Below, piece after piece: positions 32,531 to 45,289 of a stretch of DNA of 64,000 nt. The notes beneath the pieces are model-generated. The model saw nothing but the letters and a program-made list of their open reading frames with translations, was not told the origin of the DNA and did not search any database. Both the position numbers and the translations under genes were made by a program. Within the stretch, counting starts at the first letter, position 1. Every line of letters starts with the position of its first letter. Origin of the DNA: Loxodes magnus (taxonomy: Eukaryota > Ciliophora > Karyorelictea > Loxodida > Loxodidae); NCBI GenBank assembly GCA_946699065.1, contig CAMPDV010001939.1, positions 1 through 64,000 of the forward strand, given 5' to 3'.

Positions 32531-33180
32531 GATTGATATGACGAACATTAACCACTTGGAAATCCAGAATTAAAAAAACTTCCGATACAAACTCAAATAG
32601 AAATATTATCTAAGTCATTAAAAGAGTTTATGTTTAAAAATAGATATCTCACTGATAAAGTAGAAAAATTAGAAAAACTAATATCGTCTTTACTAGAAAC
32701 AATTTAATCATCATAAGAAATAGAAAACAAACTGGAACAAAGAATTCTTTAAATTTAATAATAAATTCAGGTAACGCCATTTTCGTTTTAACAGAATTAA
32801 TCAGATCCTATGGAAATAGAAAATGAAGCCTCAAATTAAAATAAACAGTAAACGTTTATTTAAAATAAGTAGTAAATTTAAATTAAATAAGTGTTACAGG
32901 AATAATAGTTTAAAAGAAGAATAAAATGCTACGTGTGCAATAAATAACGCCAATGAAAATACTGCTACTAACTAAGCAAATTTAAAGAAAGAATAAATAA
33001 GATATTTTTAGAAAACTATTTAGGATATATCCAACATAAAGCAGAAAAATTTATAGAACAAAATTCTTTAATTCAAATCTTAATCCTTGGATAAATAATT
33101 AGGAACGCTAAGTGTAAGACCAAAACTATTCCGAATATTAAAGGATGGTACACTAATGAAGTGCTACACGCCTAACTAAG
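32531..33180 (+). CDS. gag-like protein (copy 6), degenerate
   Basis: The plus-strand frame reads NPELKKLPIQTQIEILSKSL, a coiled coil (YLTDKVEKLEKLISSLLE), a Gln-rich linker and a knuckle-like CYVCNKQRQWKYC in which Gln stands where His is expected. It then loses identity. A GTGCTAC core at 33161-33167 matches, inverted, the dispersed hairpin element. No ATG was found in frame upstream of 32,550. The order of coiled coil then knuckle matches the gag-only retroposons. Convergent with the minus-strand gene ending at 33,230. Confidence 0.45.
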
Positions 33181-33229
33181 CCTAGTAGGGATTCAAGACA
33201 AACTAATAGAGACAAGCTGATAGAATAGG

Positions 33230-35710
33230 TCAGATGGCTGACTACTAAGGCTTTAACAAAGTTTTTTAACTTTTATTAGAGAAAATACTCTCAAGGACAT
33301 TAATAAGACTAATGCTGCGTTAAGAATATTAATTAAACAATCAATCTGATTAGAAGACTTTATTTCTTGTTTTTTCTTACAAGTCTAGTGTAGAAATGTA
33401 AGCCTCAAGCTTTATATAGCATATATGGCTGATATCTTCAAAAAGTTGATTCATTTCTAGTTATAGGTTTATTAATCACTTACAAGCTAAAATTCTGACT
33501 CAAAATTTGCTATCATATAGTTTTGACTCAATAAAAAGCTCTTCATAATACCTTAAAATGTTCGTTTGTTATTAGTTTTAGAACAGTATGCTTTCTACTT
33601 CTCTATAACTCTACTCTACTGATTAAAAGACTTAACTAGTATATTCTTAACGTTATATCCCTTATTCTTTTATTATTTTTATTAATCGTTTAGGCTATAT
33701 AATCTCATATTTATCTATTATCAACTTTTTATGATGCTTTTTTATCATCTATGCATTGGAATTATATTAGGAGTAACCATATTAATCTAATAAGTAGGAA
33801 TTTTATTTTAATGGTATTGGATTTAGCAATTTCTTGTCTATAATGAATTTTCTGGTAATCCTTAACTTAAGAAATAAGTTATTAATATCTTTAGGACTAT
33901 AGACTTACTTTCTTAACTTCTGATCTATTAAATACTTTATTTTAACTTGCCTTTTAGTCTTTATAGTGAAAAATTTAAGTCTGCAAATGCTTTTCCAATA
34001 TGTCAAGTTTCTAAGGAAAAAGATACTAGAGTTTAGAAGATAAACTATCGGTTCATACAGCTGACTTTATTGAGAATTAAGTTACTATTTTGAGAGTGAA
34101 GTTTTAAAGGGTGCATACTTCTTTTTGTTCCAGCTAGGGATTCAATCTTCTTTGATATATCTACATAGGCTAAGTTAATTAGATTTAATTTAGCTTATTT
34201 ATTGTAGCTTTTGAACAGATTTCAGGTCTTCGCTTAATTAGAGCTAGAGCTTCTACTTTATTTTTAGAAGGATATAGCTAGTCTAGATTTGCTATAGTTC
34301 TCAGCTCAACTATCTAGGATATCGAAAAAACTTTTTGATTCAAGTTTTACCTCTAACAAATAGCAACGCCAAACCTTAATTTTCCATATTGCTATTAGCT
34401 TTTTTTATATATTTTCATTTTTAATAGTTTTTGGACTTTTTGGTATTTAAGCTTTAGCATAAAAATGGAAGCAATAGCTCAAACTTATAGAATCTTGGCA
34501 AGGTTATCTTGATTATACTCAAGTTACTTCAAATTATTTTTTATAGACTGTGTTTTCATAATTTAATATGCTTACTCAAGGATTTCTTAGATTTTCTATC
34601 TTAGAGAAATATTTTACTTTGACTAGTTTCACTTATAAAGTCATTCTCTGAATTTCAAAATTAATTCGATTATTTTACTCATAATTCTTTCTCTAAGCTT
34701 ACATTAATCTGGATGTCATTTACTGTTGTTTATTACTAAATATGTTCTTGATGTTTTAACTGACTTTAGGTTTGGTCTACTATTCAGCATATTAATATTT
34801 CTGAAAGAATTCTTAAGCAAGCTTCTAAAAATGGACCAGGAATATATAAAAATATCAAAAATACTGAAGTAATAATAATAACGCATACCTTTAGGATAGT
34901 CAGTGCTTGCCAATCAATTTTTTGCATATAGTCTTAGTAAAAAGATATTTGATATGTTAAAATGCTTAAATTAAAGTTTGCCTATTTCTTGGATTTGCAA
35001 CAATACAAGGGCAGACGTTTTATCCTCCTAAATAATCCAGCTCTCTCATTTTCTAATTTTTTAGTTAAAAAATTTCCTCTTGATAATTTAATTCTGCGAT
35101 CACAGAACATTTATTGAATTACTATGCCTACTTTCTTGCTCAGAGTTATTGTTTTTTTGGTCCTTTAATTTAAGTATATAATTCTTCCCTATACGCTTTT
35201 TGACTTTATTTAAATATTGAATATTATCGAAATAAATGCTTGTAACTCCATAAAAGAATAATATTTCTTTTTTATCTTTAAAATCTATTATTTTAGGGAG
35301 AAGCATGGAAGTGAAATTAGAGGAGTTTCCTCTATTTACATTTTAATTGTAGGAGTTACATTTATCTGTTAAAGTGTCGCAAGTCCAAATTTCTGCTCGC
35401 TGTTGCAATATAGAAGATTCAGATCTTAAATCTAATTTCAGAAGTCAGTCAGTTCCTTTTCAGTAGAATTATATCGACTATCACAATTCTCGGATGTATT
35501 CCAAATAAATATGATAATCGACACATTTTGTCGCCTTAAGGTACAAATTTCCTCCTCGAGTCATCTAACGCAATTATAAAGAACATAGTCCAAGGACTAC
35601 TTAGGTTTTGCAGTTTCACTTTTAGATATAGTCTTTTAAATTTCCATCATTTCACAGGGAGCCTCTTCCTTTATCAGTTTAATTACAATATTCTAAGAGA
35701 GCTTTCCCAT
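33230..35710 (-). CDS. 826-residue orphan protein with one membrane-like segment
   Basis: A single frame from ATG 35710 (MGKLSQNIVIKLIKEEAPCE) to TGA 33230-33232 stays protein-like throughout (2,481 nt, divisible by three). Features are an N-terminal mixed domain with several Cys (APCEMMEIQ, YNCVRWLEEEICTLRRQNV) and one strongly hydrophobic segment at about residues 285-320 (VCVIIITSVFLIFLYIPGPF). A long Lys/Gln/Ser-rich region and a C-terminal helical part follow (LYDSKFWVRILACKWLINLQ). More than ten TGA codons fall at plausible Trp positions. No known family is recognised. The end at 33,230 is inferred from loss of protein character. Convergent with gag copy 6. Confidence 0.6.
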
Positions 35711-36550
35711 TGATACTTAGGATATAGCTACGATTATTTTTAATTTCTATTGCTCCTCACCTTGTTTTTTTGCTCAAAAACAGAAATGAATTTTTTCTTA
35801 AAATTTAGGAATTAAATTTCTATTAACTAGATATATTAAATGGTATTAAATACTTATAGTTACTATATGTAGACATTAAGCTAAACTGATTATACTATTT
35901 AAATTATTTTCTTATATATAAAAGATAATTGTATAAATCCGTTTTATAATCCATAGATTATTGTATGATTAGACAATTTAAGAGATAAAGTTTAATGGTT
36001 GTACTAATAATAAAATATAAAGTATAGCAACTAGTATTAGCATTTATAATTACCTAAATAATTAAAGGAATATACTCTATAAGGATAGAAATATAATTAT
36101 AATAATAATGCTTTATTTCCATTTTATTTATACTACAAGCTATAAAAGTCTTAACTTAGTAGAAATTAACATATCTAACATATATTAAGCAAAGTAATTG
36201 TAATTAAGTTATTAGGTATTAAGAAACACTATCTAATTTTATCTTTCCAAGTTAGAAGATAAAATAAATTTAGTTATAAGTTTTATATTTAATAGGTTTT
36301 GAAATAAAAATGTAACTTAGTAAGATAAAAAGATTAAATATTAAGGAAATAAAATAAAATAATCAGATAAAATTTCTATATCAAATAAAAAAATACTTCA
36401 TCTTTTAAAAGTAAAAAGAATATGATAAAGAAAATAATTGAGATTTTAAAATAATTTAATTAAATAAATTAAAATTACATCATAAGTTAAAATAAGCCTA
36501 TATAAATAAAAAAAATAAAATTCAAAATAATTAATATTATCATTTATAAA
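35711..36550. other. AT-rich intergenic tract
   Basis: Mostly A/T runs. It should hold the promoters of the divergent genes at 35,710 (minus) and 36,551 (plus). No motif recognised. Confidence 0.4.
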
Positions 36551-37664
36551 ATGTCTGAAGCCTAATTATATTTCAGATAAGGAAATTAATTTTTCAAAGA
36601 AGAAAATTATACAGAAGCTATTGAATATTTTAACATTGCTATTATATTAGATCCTAATCAAGCAATTACTCATTGCAATAAAGGATTTGCATTGACCGAA
36701 TTAGGAAAACTCGTCGAAGCAATATAGAGCTACGATTTAGCTCTGAAACTTGATCCTAATGATGCAGTTACTCATTGCAATAAAGGAAGAGCATTGAGCG
36801 ATTTAGGCAAACTCGTCGAAGCAATCTAGAGCTACGATTTAGCTCTGAAACTAAATCCTAATGATGCAGTTACTCATTGCAATAAAGGACTTACACTGAG
36901 CGATTTAGGCAAACATGTTGAAGCAATCTAGAGCTACGATTTAGCTCTGAAACTTGATCCTAATCATGCAATTACTCATTGCAATAAAGGATTTGCATTG
37001 ACCAAATTAGGCAAACTCGTTGAAGCAATCTAGAGCTACGATTTAGCTCTAAAACTTGATCCTAATAATGCAATTACTCATTGCAATAAAGGAGATACAT
37101 TGAGCGATTTAGGTAAACTCGTCGAAGCAATCTAGAGCTACAATTTAGCTCTGAAACTTGATCCTAATGATGCAGTTACTCATTGCAATAAAGGATTATC
37201 TCTTTATATAATAGGAAATTATCCCGATGCCATCTTATGTTTCGACGCAGCTATTTCGCTTAATCCTAATTATGAATAAGCTTATTATAATAAAGGTCTT
37301 TGCCTTCAAGCTTTAAACCTAAATCAAGAAGTATTTGAATGCTTCAGTAAAGCAAAATAACTTAATCCACATTTAGAAATTCCCTAACTAACAGTAACAA
37401 ATGAGATAATCTAAGTAAACTAAGTAATGAATAGAATAACAGAAGAAGAAATAAGAAAGTTCTTATAGTAATTTGATAGTAGTTGTGAAGTAAGAATATG
37501 GAAATATAGAGATTTAGTTCCTAACAACGAATTTCTTGGTGAATTATAGAAATTGACTTGTGATGAATTCGGAACGACTTACCTGGTTAATATCTAAGGA
37601 GTTATGTATGGATTTAAAATATTTAACTAATAGAACGATAAAATAATAGATTAGTTCTGGTTTG
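36551..37664 (+). pseudogene. TPR protein with kinase N-lobe, cut at a duplication boundary
   Basis: From ATG 36551 (MSEAQLYFRQGNQFFKEENY) the protein has about eight TPR motifs, including several nearly identical 34-residue units of the form DPNDAVTHCNKG..LSDLGKLVEAIQSYDLALKL. A linker (VMNRITEEEIRKFLQQFDSS) leads into the start of a protein-kinase domain (FLGELQKLTCDEFGTTYLV, then YGFKIFNQQ with the ATP-site Lys), and the frame reaches QFWFEC at 37,665. There it meets the left edge of segmental duplication A, and the C-lobe is missing. Full-length relatives lie at 42,005-44,662 and 57,141-61,418. The glycine loop is not conserved (ACDEFGTTY-like), so even the intact form was probably a pseudokinase. 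Confidence 0.7.
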
Positions 37665-39345
37665 AATGTAGAAAGAGTGGATAGATTTTACTTATAATTA
37701 AAAATTTACGTGCTATAATTATTATGCCCCTATTCCCAAATGGTCTAACTCAACCGATACTTGCTTAATTTACTATTATAGTCATACTATAATAACCGCT
37801 TACTAAATTCCTACTCGTTATTGTATAGTAGGTTTAGTGTACACAACACCTTTTTAACTTCATTTTTCTCCATGTTGGTAGATTTATCTGAATCGAATAT
37901 ATAGACATGTTCTAGTTGTGATTCGTTATATCAAAACAAATAGTTGCTAGCTTAATAGAAGTAAGCTGAAGTGATTAGAGATGGTAATGATAATTTATTA
38001 TGTAGCTGGCGTATGAATTTTCTACTGGATTTAACATTTAACAAGAATTCACGTACTTATGTGTTTGAATAACTCAAATGTTAGTGTCTGTTAAGAGTTG
38101 CAAAGTAGAATAAATTTATTTATTTATTTATTTATCCTAAATAACCTTAAAGTACCTTTTAGGGTATTTAATACTTAACACTCTTTAATAGACTTCTAAC
38201 TTTCATTAAATCCCTGCCCTGAGATAATGCAAATCCGATGCTAAAATCGAGGATTGCTCAACGATAACCGTTTAATTCTTCTGTTGCATTTACCGAATGC
38301 TATCTTCAGAAAAAGTATAAATCTTCTTCCATTCACTCTTCCACCTGAAATAACTAAGGTATTTTTCATCTATTCAAATTAGATGTAGTTCGATTAAGCT
38401 TTAGAAATTTCAATAAGCTTTGAGAAAGCTTTTGTCTCTGAGTTGAAATTTATTACTAAATTAGAGTAATGCTTGGTTGTATAATGCTTGAAGATCCTAA
38501 TTTAATGTCTTTTTCTATTCCTATACTATCTTGTATCAAACGCGTTCTTCAAATGATTTTTTATCTATTAAATATTCTACTCAAAAATCTTCACTTCATA
38601 TTTTTCCAGTAAATTGATATTCTTAGTTTATTTTTCCTTCATTAAATGTAGTTTAGACTCTATAAGAGCTATTTTAAATCCAACTAAATTAACTTTTCCA
38701 TTTCATTGTTCATATAATTAAAAATTAAATCTGATTTGCCACTTCATACTCATAGAATTAGATATCAAACTATTTTTCTTTCCAGTTTTAAATGAAAATA
38801 ATGATTCAGTTAATCCTCCATCGACTTATATAAGGAAAGTATTTATTATTCTTCAGTCTTTGCTCATTTATCTAATTTCTTTAACCTACATATCAATCAA
38901 CGCTTTTCACTTCTATATCTACCTCTGTTTATCTTTCATTTTGCTTTCTTATATTTAATTCAAAGATCCTAGATATCTCTTATAGTATTTTCTCTATGCT
39001 TTTATAAGTAATAAGCGAATACTGGGCACATTTACTCTTAGTCTTCTTAGAAGTATATCAATTTATAGCATTCTTTATATACGAGACATTCAATCTAGTT
39101 AGCAATTGTTTGCTGTTCAATCTTCTCTCTCAGGGAGTTGCTAAAATGTAGAATTTAGCATCATAGACTCTACTTTAGTAATTTCACTACAAATGCCATA
39201 CTTAGCCACCTTAGCACTATATTTGAATTACTCATTCGAGCAGACGAGACAAATTATATCCTTGTAGTTAAAGGATATAGGTAATTTAAATTTGGAACCG
39301 AAATAAAGTTAACATTACAATCATTAGTAGTTTTATTCCCATTTT
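37665..39345 (-). pseudogene. RING/B-box-like kelch gene, copy C
   Basis: On the minus strand a Cys-rich N-terminus (ICLVCSNEQFKYSAKV) precedes a degenerate B-box-like segment (ECLVYKECYKLIYFQEDQEQ, KHRENTIRDI). A coiled-coil region leads to kelch blades related to genes A and B (TLVISGGRVNGRRF, then CIISGQGFNES, then VYIFDSDKSTNMEKNEVKK). Segments lie in different frames. One shift coincides with an expanded TTTA microsatellite at 38,110-38,134, and another falls between the RING and B-box parts. Copy D has different small indels, so the two decay independently. The 3' end coincides with the duplication edge. TRIM-like E3 scaffold ancestry is inferred. Confidence 0.5.
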
Positions 39346-39829
39346 AAGATAATAGTGACAGCAAATTTAATACATAAGATAGATACTATTTACTAGCTTA
39401 GGTTGGTTTCAGTTTGATTTACTTAAAAGAAATAAATAAAATAGAGGTAAGAATACCAGTTATGTGTAGGTGGAATGGAAAAATGAAAATGAAAATGCTT
39501 CTTAAGCGGATAAAAATAAAATTAGCTAAGAGGAGTTAGTTGAGTACATCTGAACTATAATATTTTCCCTTGCTAGAAAAAATGCACAAGAAGACACTCT
39601 AAGTGTTTGTATTTAAATATTATTACTCTGATTTACTTGTCAAAGCCTTTGATATTAAACTTTTCTTAAGCTTAAAATAAGTTTGAATTAAACTATCTTC
39701 AGTTAAATATTAATAATATTCTTGATACTAGGCTATATTGGAAAACCTTAAATGAATTTAAAGATTAGCAAATCTTAAAAGTCTGCATGATGATTTAAAA
39801 TAGATTGGTTATTACAGAATCAAATATCA

Positions 39830-40814
39830 TCACAATATTTTTTTAAAGGCTTATGTTATTATAGCCTTGGTAAATTTTAAAGCTTTTCCATTTTTGCAAA
39901 TTATCTTTTATCAGAACAATTTAAGCCATAATCCTAAAATCTTGTCTTTAAGTAAGTTGGATATCTCATCATTGTCTTAAAATAACTAAATATTTGCTTA
40001 TAATGTATGCTAATTAACATTTTGACTTCTTTTTATATTTTTATCTTTAAAAGCAAATGAGGAGATATTTTTTAATTGTATATCTAAATGGCATGACTTT
40101 TTATAACTTTAGCTTACTGAAATTTACTTTGAGATATTTAACTCCTTCCTACTTAATTCTAATGTTGCATAGAAATTATATAAAATTGATTGCTATAATG
40201 TCTCTTTTTCATTACTTAGCAAGGTCTCTTTTCAACAGGCTCTCTTTATTACTTAAATTGTCCTTTGAGTTTATAAATATATCCTTAGTTATTGTCTCCA
40301 AATTTTTCTTTAATCCTTCTTACTCTTATAAAGTAGTTTCTTTTCTTCTGTTGCTTTATGTTTTATTTCTAATCTGTTAATTTATTTTCTTTTTTCATAT
40401 TTATGAAATGCTTGATAGAACTTTAATAAAAGCATATAATGGGCTTCAATATAGAATTATTTTTATTGTTAAGTAACCAGAATAATAAAATTAAAATTTT
40501 ATTTTAAAGATATAAATCTTTCGGTTTATGTTTCTTCTATACACATTCTTTAAAACTTTTAAGTATATTAGACTATTTAGCATTGGATCTCTTTTTTTTC
40601 TTTACATTAAATATAAATTTTTTATTCTTTATGTTATTGAATTTAGTTGATAGATTGGTTCTTTAAAGCTTGGTATGTATTTCAAATAGCTTTTATTCTC
40701 ATTCTGCAAGAAATTTCTTGATAATTTCTTCTTATTTACTAAATTTCCTATTAATTTTTTTAAGTGTTTTATCTCTTCCTGCAAGTTAAGCACTATCTCA
40801 ATAAGCTATTCCAT
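39830..40814 (-). CDS. gag-like coiled-coil protein in block A
   Basis: From ATG 40814 the protein starts MEQLIEIVLNLQEEIKHLKK, closely similar to the coiled-coil core of gag copy 2. Further on, a helical stretch (EGLKKNLETITKDIFINSKD) and a C-terminal part (DNDEISNLLKDKILGLWLKL) run to a double TGA at 39827-39832. Start and end are not in the same frame, and the 985-nt span is identical in length in block B. The frame change therefore predates the duplication and could be an intron or an old deletion. No zinc knuckle is visible. Probably a domesticated or decayed retroposon ORF. Confidence 0.4.
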
Positions 40815-41287
40815 ATTAAATTATTTAGTCGTTAAGAATTAAAAAAACTCTTAATAAGATTGATTTTATTTACTTCTAGGGTTTTTCTTAAAAGTAGGAA
40901 TATCCAATTAATTAGAAATTTCCCTATTTGACTATTCAATAAACTAAAATTTTTAGGATTTTCGCTTTTATTTTAATTAGCTTAGAATTTTATAGCTTGT
41001 AGCGTTTATTTAATATAGATATAAGATAAATAAAAATATGATTAATAATTAGTAATTAATTAATAAAGCTTAAATAACTATATTACTTTATTATCTTCAA
41101 AATTAACTTTCTTAGAAGCAAATAATCCTTAAAATCTAATTATAACTATTAAAGCTTAAAACATCCTCAAAGTATCTATTTAGTAAGTATGATAAATTAA
41201 TAATCTTAATTATGTAGATTATAGTGCTTTAATACCATACTATTATATTAATATTACTATTTTTATTTATTCCTTTATAAACAAAAG

Positions 41288-41359
41288 TGCGCTATCCGGG
41301 ACTCGAACCCGGGTCAACTGCTTGGAAGGCAGTTATCCTAACCACTAGACTAATAGCGC
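41288..41359 (-). tRNA. tRNA-Gly (TCC), copy A
   Basis: A 72-nt intronless cloverleaf. The acceptor GCGCTAT pairs with ATAGCGC, followed by discriminator A. The D arm is AGTCTAGTGGTTAGGAT, the anticodon stem-loop CTGCCTTCCAAGCAG gives TCC, and the T arm is GGGTTCGAGTCCC. Identical in block B. Confidence 0.97.
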
Positions 41360-42004
41360 CCTAATAAGCAATAAATCAAAAGCTTTTAAACCAAATTAAG
41401 GGATAATTAATAAGGAAATTTAAAGTATAGTTAATTAGCAGTTTATAATGAATATGCTTATATACATAATAATAGCAAAAAATAGTAATTAATAAATCAT
41501 TTAATCAAAGTTAAACTTTCAGAGATTCCTGCAAAATCTATTTTTAAATTACAAAATTGAATAATTTTACTTATAGAGTCTTATTTAAGACTTAAACTAA
41601 TCCTTTAACTATATAATCAAAATTTATTTCTTAGTTTCTAGTAAATTAACTGATTTTAACAATTAAAGTGTTTTCGATGTTTTAGCAAACTTCAGTTAGA
41701 TCTAATTATTCAACAGCCCAAAATTTAATAAAATAGTTATTTAAAAAGCTCCTAAATATGCTTCATAAAGTAGCTAAAAATTTAAATCATATTTTAATAT
41801 TGAAATAGAAGTCATCTCACATATCTGTAAACTAAGATGAACTTGATTATCATTTTAATCTGACCCTAATATAAGATTTTAATATTAATTTAGATTGTTT
41901 GATGCTTATATCAATAATATCTTATGAATGAATGAAGCTTATTATAAAGGTAATAAAAATATAAAATTTAATAATAGGAATTAAAGTTAAAATATTTTTA
42001 GTCT
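41360..42004. other. AT-rich spacer in block A
   Basis: No gene or motif recognised; the same sequence lies at 49,608-50,251. Confidence 0.4.
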
Positions 42005-44662
42005 TCAACTCTTCTTCTTTTATAACTCTGATGCACTCTATTTTATGTTATCAACTTCTGTCATTGATCTATGACTTATATCTGCATAACTAGGATTTCA
42101 TTTCTATTTTATTTGCTCTAACTAACTTATAAAAGTATCTATGTCTGGTCTTATTTTCTCGTCGAAAGCTAAACATCTGTAGAATAAATCAGTTAATAAG
42201 GATTCTTGTTATATTTCGCTTGAAAACATAGGAATCATTTTATCGATATAAACTATTTACTTTAACTAAGAATCTTAAACTGGATATAGAAATCCTTCAT
42301 TTAATATTTCTACTCCTATACAACCTAAAGATCAGATATCACTTTTTTTACTCACTCTCTTTTCAAATTATTCAGGAGCCATTCATTGATGTTCACCTTT
42401 TTGTTCTATTGCTCTTAATCAGTTATCTTAATTAAATAATCCAAAAGTTAGTATTTTAGGACAATCTTAATTATCTAACAGAATATTAAGAGATTTTATT
42501 TCTTTATGAATTAAGTTTCTATTGTGAATAGCCTATAAGCCTTCTGCTATTTAACTAAGTAAGTTAAGCTTCTTATAGAATCTAGAATGGCAGTTTTTGA
42601 ATAACTACTTTGTCTAAATAATTTAGAATAAGCTTCCTTTATTCTAAAAATCAGTTAAAAGAGCTATTTCTTAAGTATCGATAGCAAATCCTATAAGTTT
42701 TTAAACACTTTAGCTATTTATTAAAATTAGTTCTTTACATTCAAATCAGAACTAATCTATTATTTTTTCGTTCTACTAGTTAAATACTTTAAAGCAAAGC
42801 ATGCTTCCTTAGATACTAGCCAGATAAGTCGTTCCGAACTCATCACAAGCCAATTTCTATAATTCCTATAGAAATTAATTGTTAGGAACTAAATCACTAT
42901 ATTTCCATATTCTTACCTCACAATTACTATCTATTTACTATAAGAATTTCCTTATTTATTCTTCTGTTATTATATTCTTTAATTAACTTACTTCTTTTGT
43001 AACTTTTGTTTAGGGAATTTCTAAATTTGGATTAAGTTGTTTTGCTTTACTGAGGCATTCAAGTGCTTCTTGATTCTTTTTTAAAGTTTGAAGACAAAGA
43101 TCTTTATCATAATGAACTTATGCATAATTAGGATCAAGTTAAATAGCTGTGTCGAAACATTTGATGGCTTCGAGATAATTTCCTAATTTATAAAGAGATA
43201 ATCCTTTATTTCGGAAGTAAACTGGAGAGGTAGGATCGAGTTTGATGGCTTAATTAAAGCTATGAATTGCTTCTTTGTATTTCTCTAACAAATGTAGAGT
43301 AAGTCCTTTATTGTAATGAGCAGTTACTAAATTAGAATCGAGTTTTAGAGCAATATTTAAGTTTTAGATTGCTTCATCGTATTTACCTAATCAAATCAAT
43401 GCAATTCCTTTATTAGCATGAGCAGCTATTAAATTAGGATTTAATTTGAGAGCGATATCGTAACTTTAGATTGCTTCACTGTATTTCTCTAATTCTTTCA
43501 GTGCTATTCCTTTATTGCAATAAGTAGATTCATTATTAGGATCTAGTTTTAAAGCGATATCTAAGCTTTAAATTGCTTCAATGTTTCTTCCTAATCGTAT
43601 CAATGCAATTCCTTTATTAGCATAAACAGCTGCATTATTAGGGTCTATATTTAGAGCTATATCAAAACTTTAAATTGCTTCATTGTATTTTCCTTATTCT
43701 ACCAGCGTAAATCCTTTATTAGCATGTACAGCTGCTAAATTGGGATTTAGTTTTAGAGCGACATCTAAGCTTTAAATTGCTTCGTTGTATTTACCTAATT
43801 CTTTCAGTGCTATTCCTTTATTACCATGAGTTGCTGCTTCATTAAGATTTAGTTATAGAGCGATATCAAAACTTTTAATTGCTTCGATGTTTCTACCTAA
43901 TCTATTCAATGCAATTCCTTTATTACCATGAGTTGCTGCATCATTAGGGTTTAGCTTTAGAGCTTTATCTAAGCTTTAAATTGCTTCGTTGTATTTACCT
44001 AATCTATTCAATGCAATTCCTTTATTACTATGAGTAGCTGCATTTTTAGGATCTAAATTTAAAGCGACATCTAAACTTTAAATCGCTTCAATGTTTCTTC
44101 CTAATCGTATCAATGCAATTCCTTTATTACCATGAACAGCTACATTATTAGGGTTTAGTTTTAGAGCTTTATCTAAGCTTTAAATTGCTTCGTTGTATTT
44201 ACCTAATTATTTCAGGGCTATTCCTTTATTACTATGAGCAACTTCTAAATTAGGATTTAATATTAGAGCTTTATCGTAGCTCTAGATTGCTTCGTTGTAT
44301 TTACCTAATTCTTTCAGTGCATTTCCCTTATTAGCGTGAACATCTGCTAAATTAGGATTTAATTTTAGGGATTTATCGTAGCTCTAGATTGCTTCGTTGT
44401 ATTTACCTAATTCTTTCAGAATAATTCCTTTATTACTATGAATTGCTGCATCATTAGGATCCAATTTTAAAGCGATTTCTATACTTTAAATTGCTTCGAA
44501 GTTTCTACCTAATCGACTCAATGCCATTCCTTTATTACTATGAGCAGCTAAATGATTAGAATCTAATATTATTGCTATATCTAAATACTCGATAGCTTTC
44601 TGATAATTTGCTTTGTTGATAAGTTAAATTGCTTATTTGATATATTACTAAGGTTGAGACAT
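42005..44662 (-). CDS. TPR-pseudokinase fusion, copy A
   Basis: An intact 885-residue frame from ATG 44662 (MSQPQQYIKQAIQLINKANY) to TGA 42005-42007. About 17 TPR units (for example KLDPNDAAIHSNKGI, GRNFEAIQS) fill the first two thirds. A kinase-like domain follows: ATP-site Lys in CFKVFNQQ, then the catalytic loop IHKEIKSLNILLD in place of HRD, the metal motif ILTFGLF in place of DFG, then QWMAPEQF and SDIWSLGCIGVEI with TGA as Trp, and RPDIDTF. Loss of both catalytic and metal Asp predicts no phosphotransfer, so the domain is probably a scaffold or allosteric module. TPRs likely bind a partner peptide. The paralogue at 57,141-61,418 keeps all catalytic residues. Confidence 0.85.
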
Positions 44663-45289
44663 TTTATAAATGTTAATAATAGTTTAGTAATAATAAAAGC
44701 TTTTTATAGTTATTAATACACTTATTTTAGCTTTTAATGCTTTTAGTTTATAACTTTTATTTATTTTTGCTTCTTAATTTAAAGTTATTTAATTACTTTT
44801 CTTTCGTTTTATTACTAAGCTAGTTTTAATAATATTTATAGGATTAAATATTCCTTATTTTATATACTAATAAATAGTTTTAATAGTAGTAATTTAGAAT
44901 GTGTGTTTAACAATAAATATCATTGATTAATTACATCAATATTAAGCATTATGAATTATCAACATTTTTATATTTATATTTAATAAATCAAAACGATTGT
45001 AAAAAGTAAGTTGTCTATTATTGTTAAAAATAGACATAAAAACTAATATTATTCCATTAATCTTGCTACTCTAAATATAAAATTAAGTCTAATAAATAGA
45101 AACTTTAATAGACTCATCCTTATCTATTTTAAGTATTTATAGTTGTTATTTTTTATTTAAATATCCTTATTTATTGGTTTCTAACTACCAACATTTATAA
45201 ATAAAGTAGTGGAACATACTCACGTTAAAAAAATATTCGCAGGAACTAGATGAAATTGCTGGTAATCCAATAATTTTCTAGCTTTAAGT
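44663..45289. other. spacer with block-A-specific insertion
   Basis: AT-rich. About 44,820-45,040 has no counterpart in block B, while 45,043-45,180 does (52,882-53,020). No gene seen. Confidence 0.4.

Larger units (their letters stand above)
37665..45180 (+). repeat. segmental duplication, copy A
   Basis: This 7.5-kb block matches 45,858-53,030 almost base for base for most of its length. Both copies share the left edge AATGTAGAAAGAGTGGATAG. Each contains a minus-strand kelch gene, a gag-like ORF, tRNA-Gly(TCC) and a minus-strand TPR-pseudokinase. Copy A has an extra stretch of about 200 bp around 44,820-45,040 and two extra TTTA units near 38,110. Left flanks differ between copies; right-edge similarity fades near 45,180. 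Confidence 0.85.
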
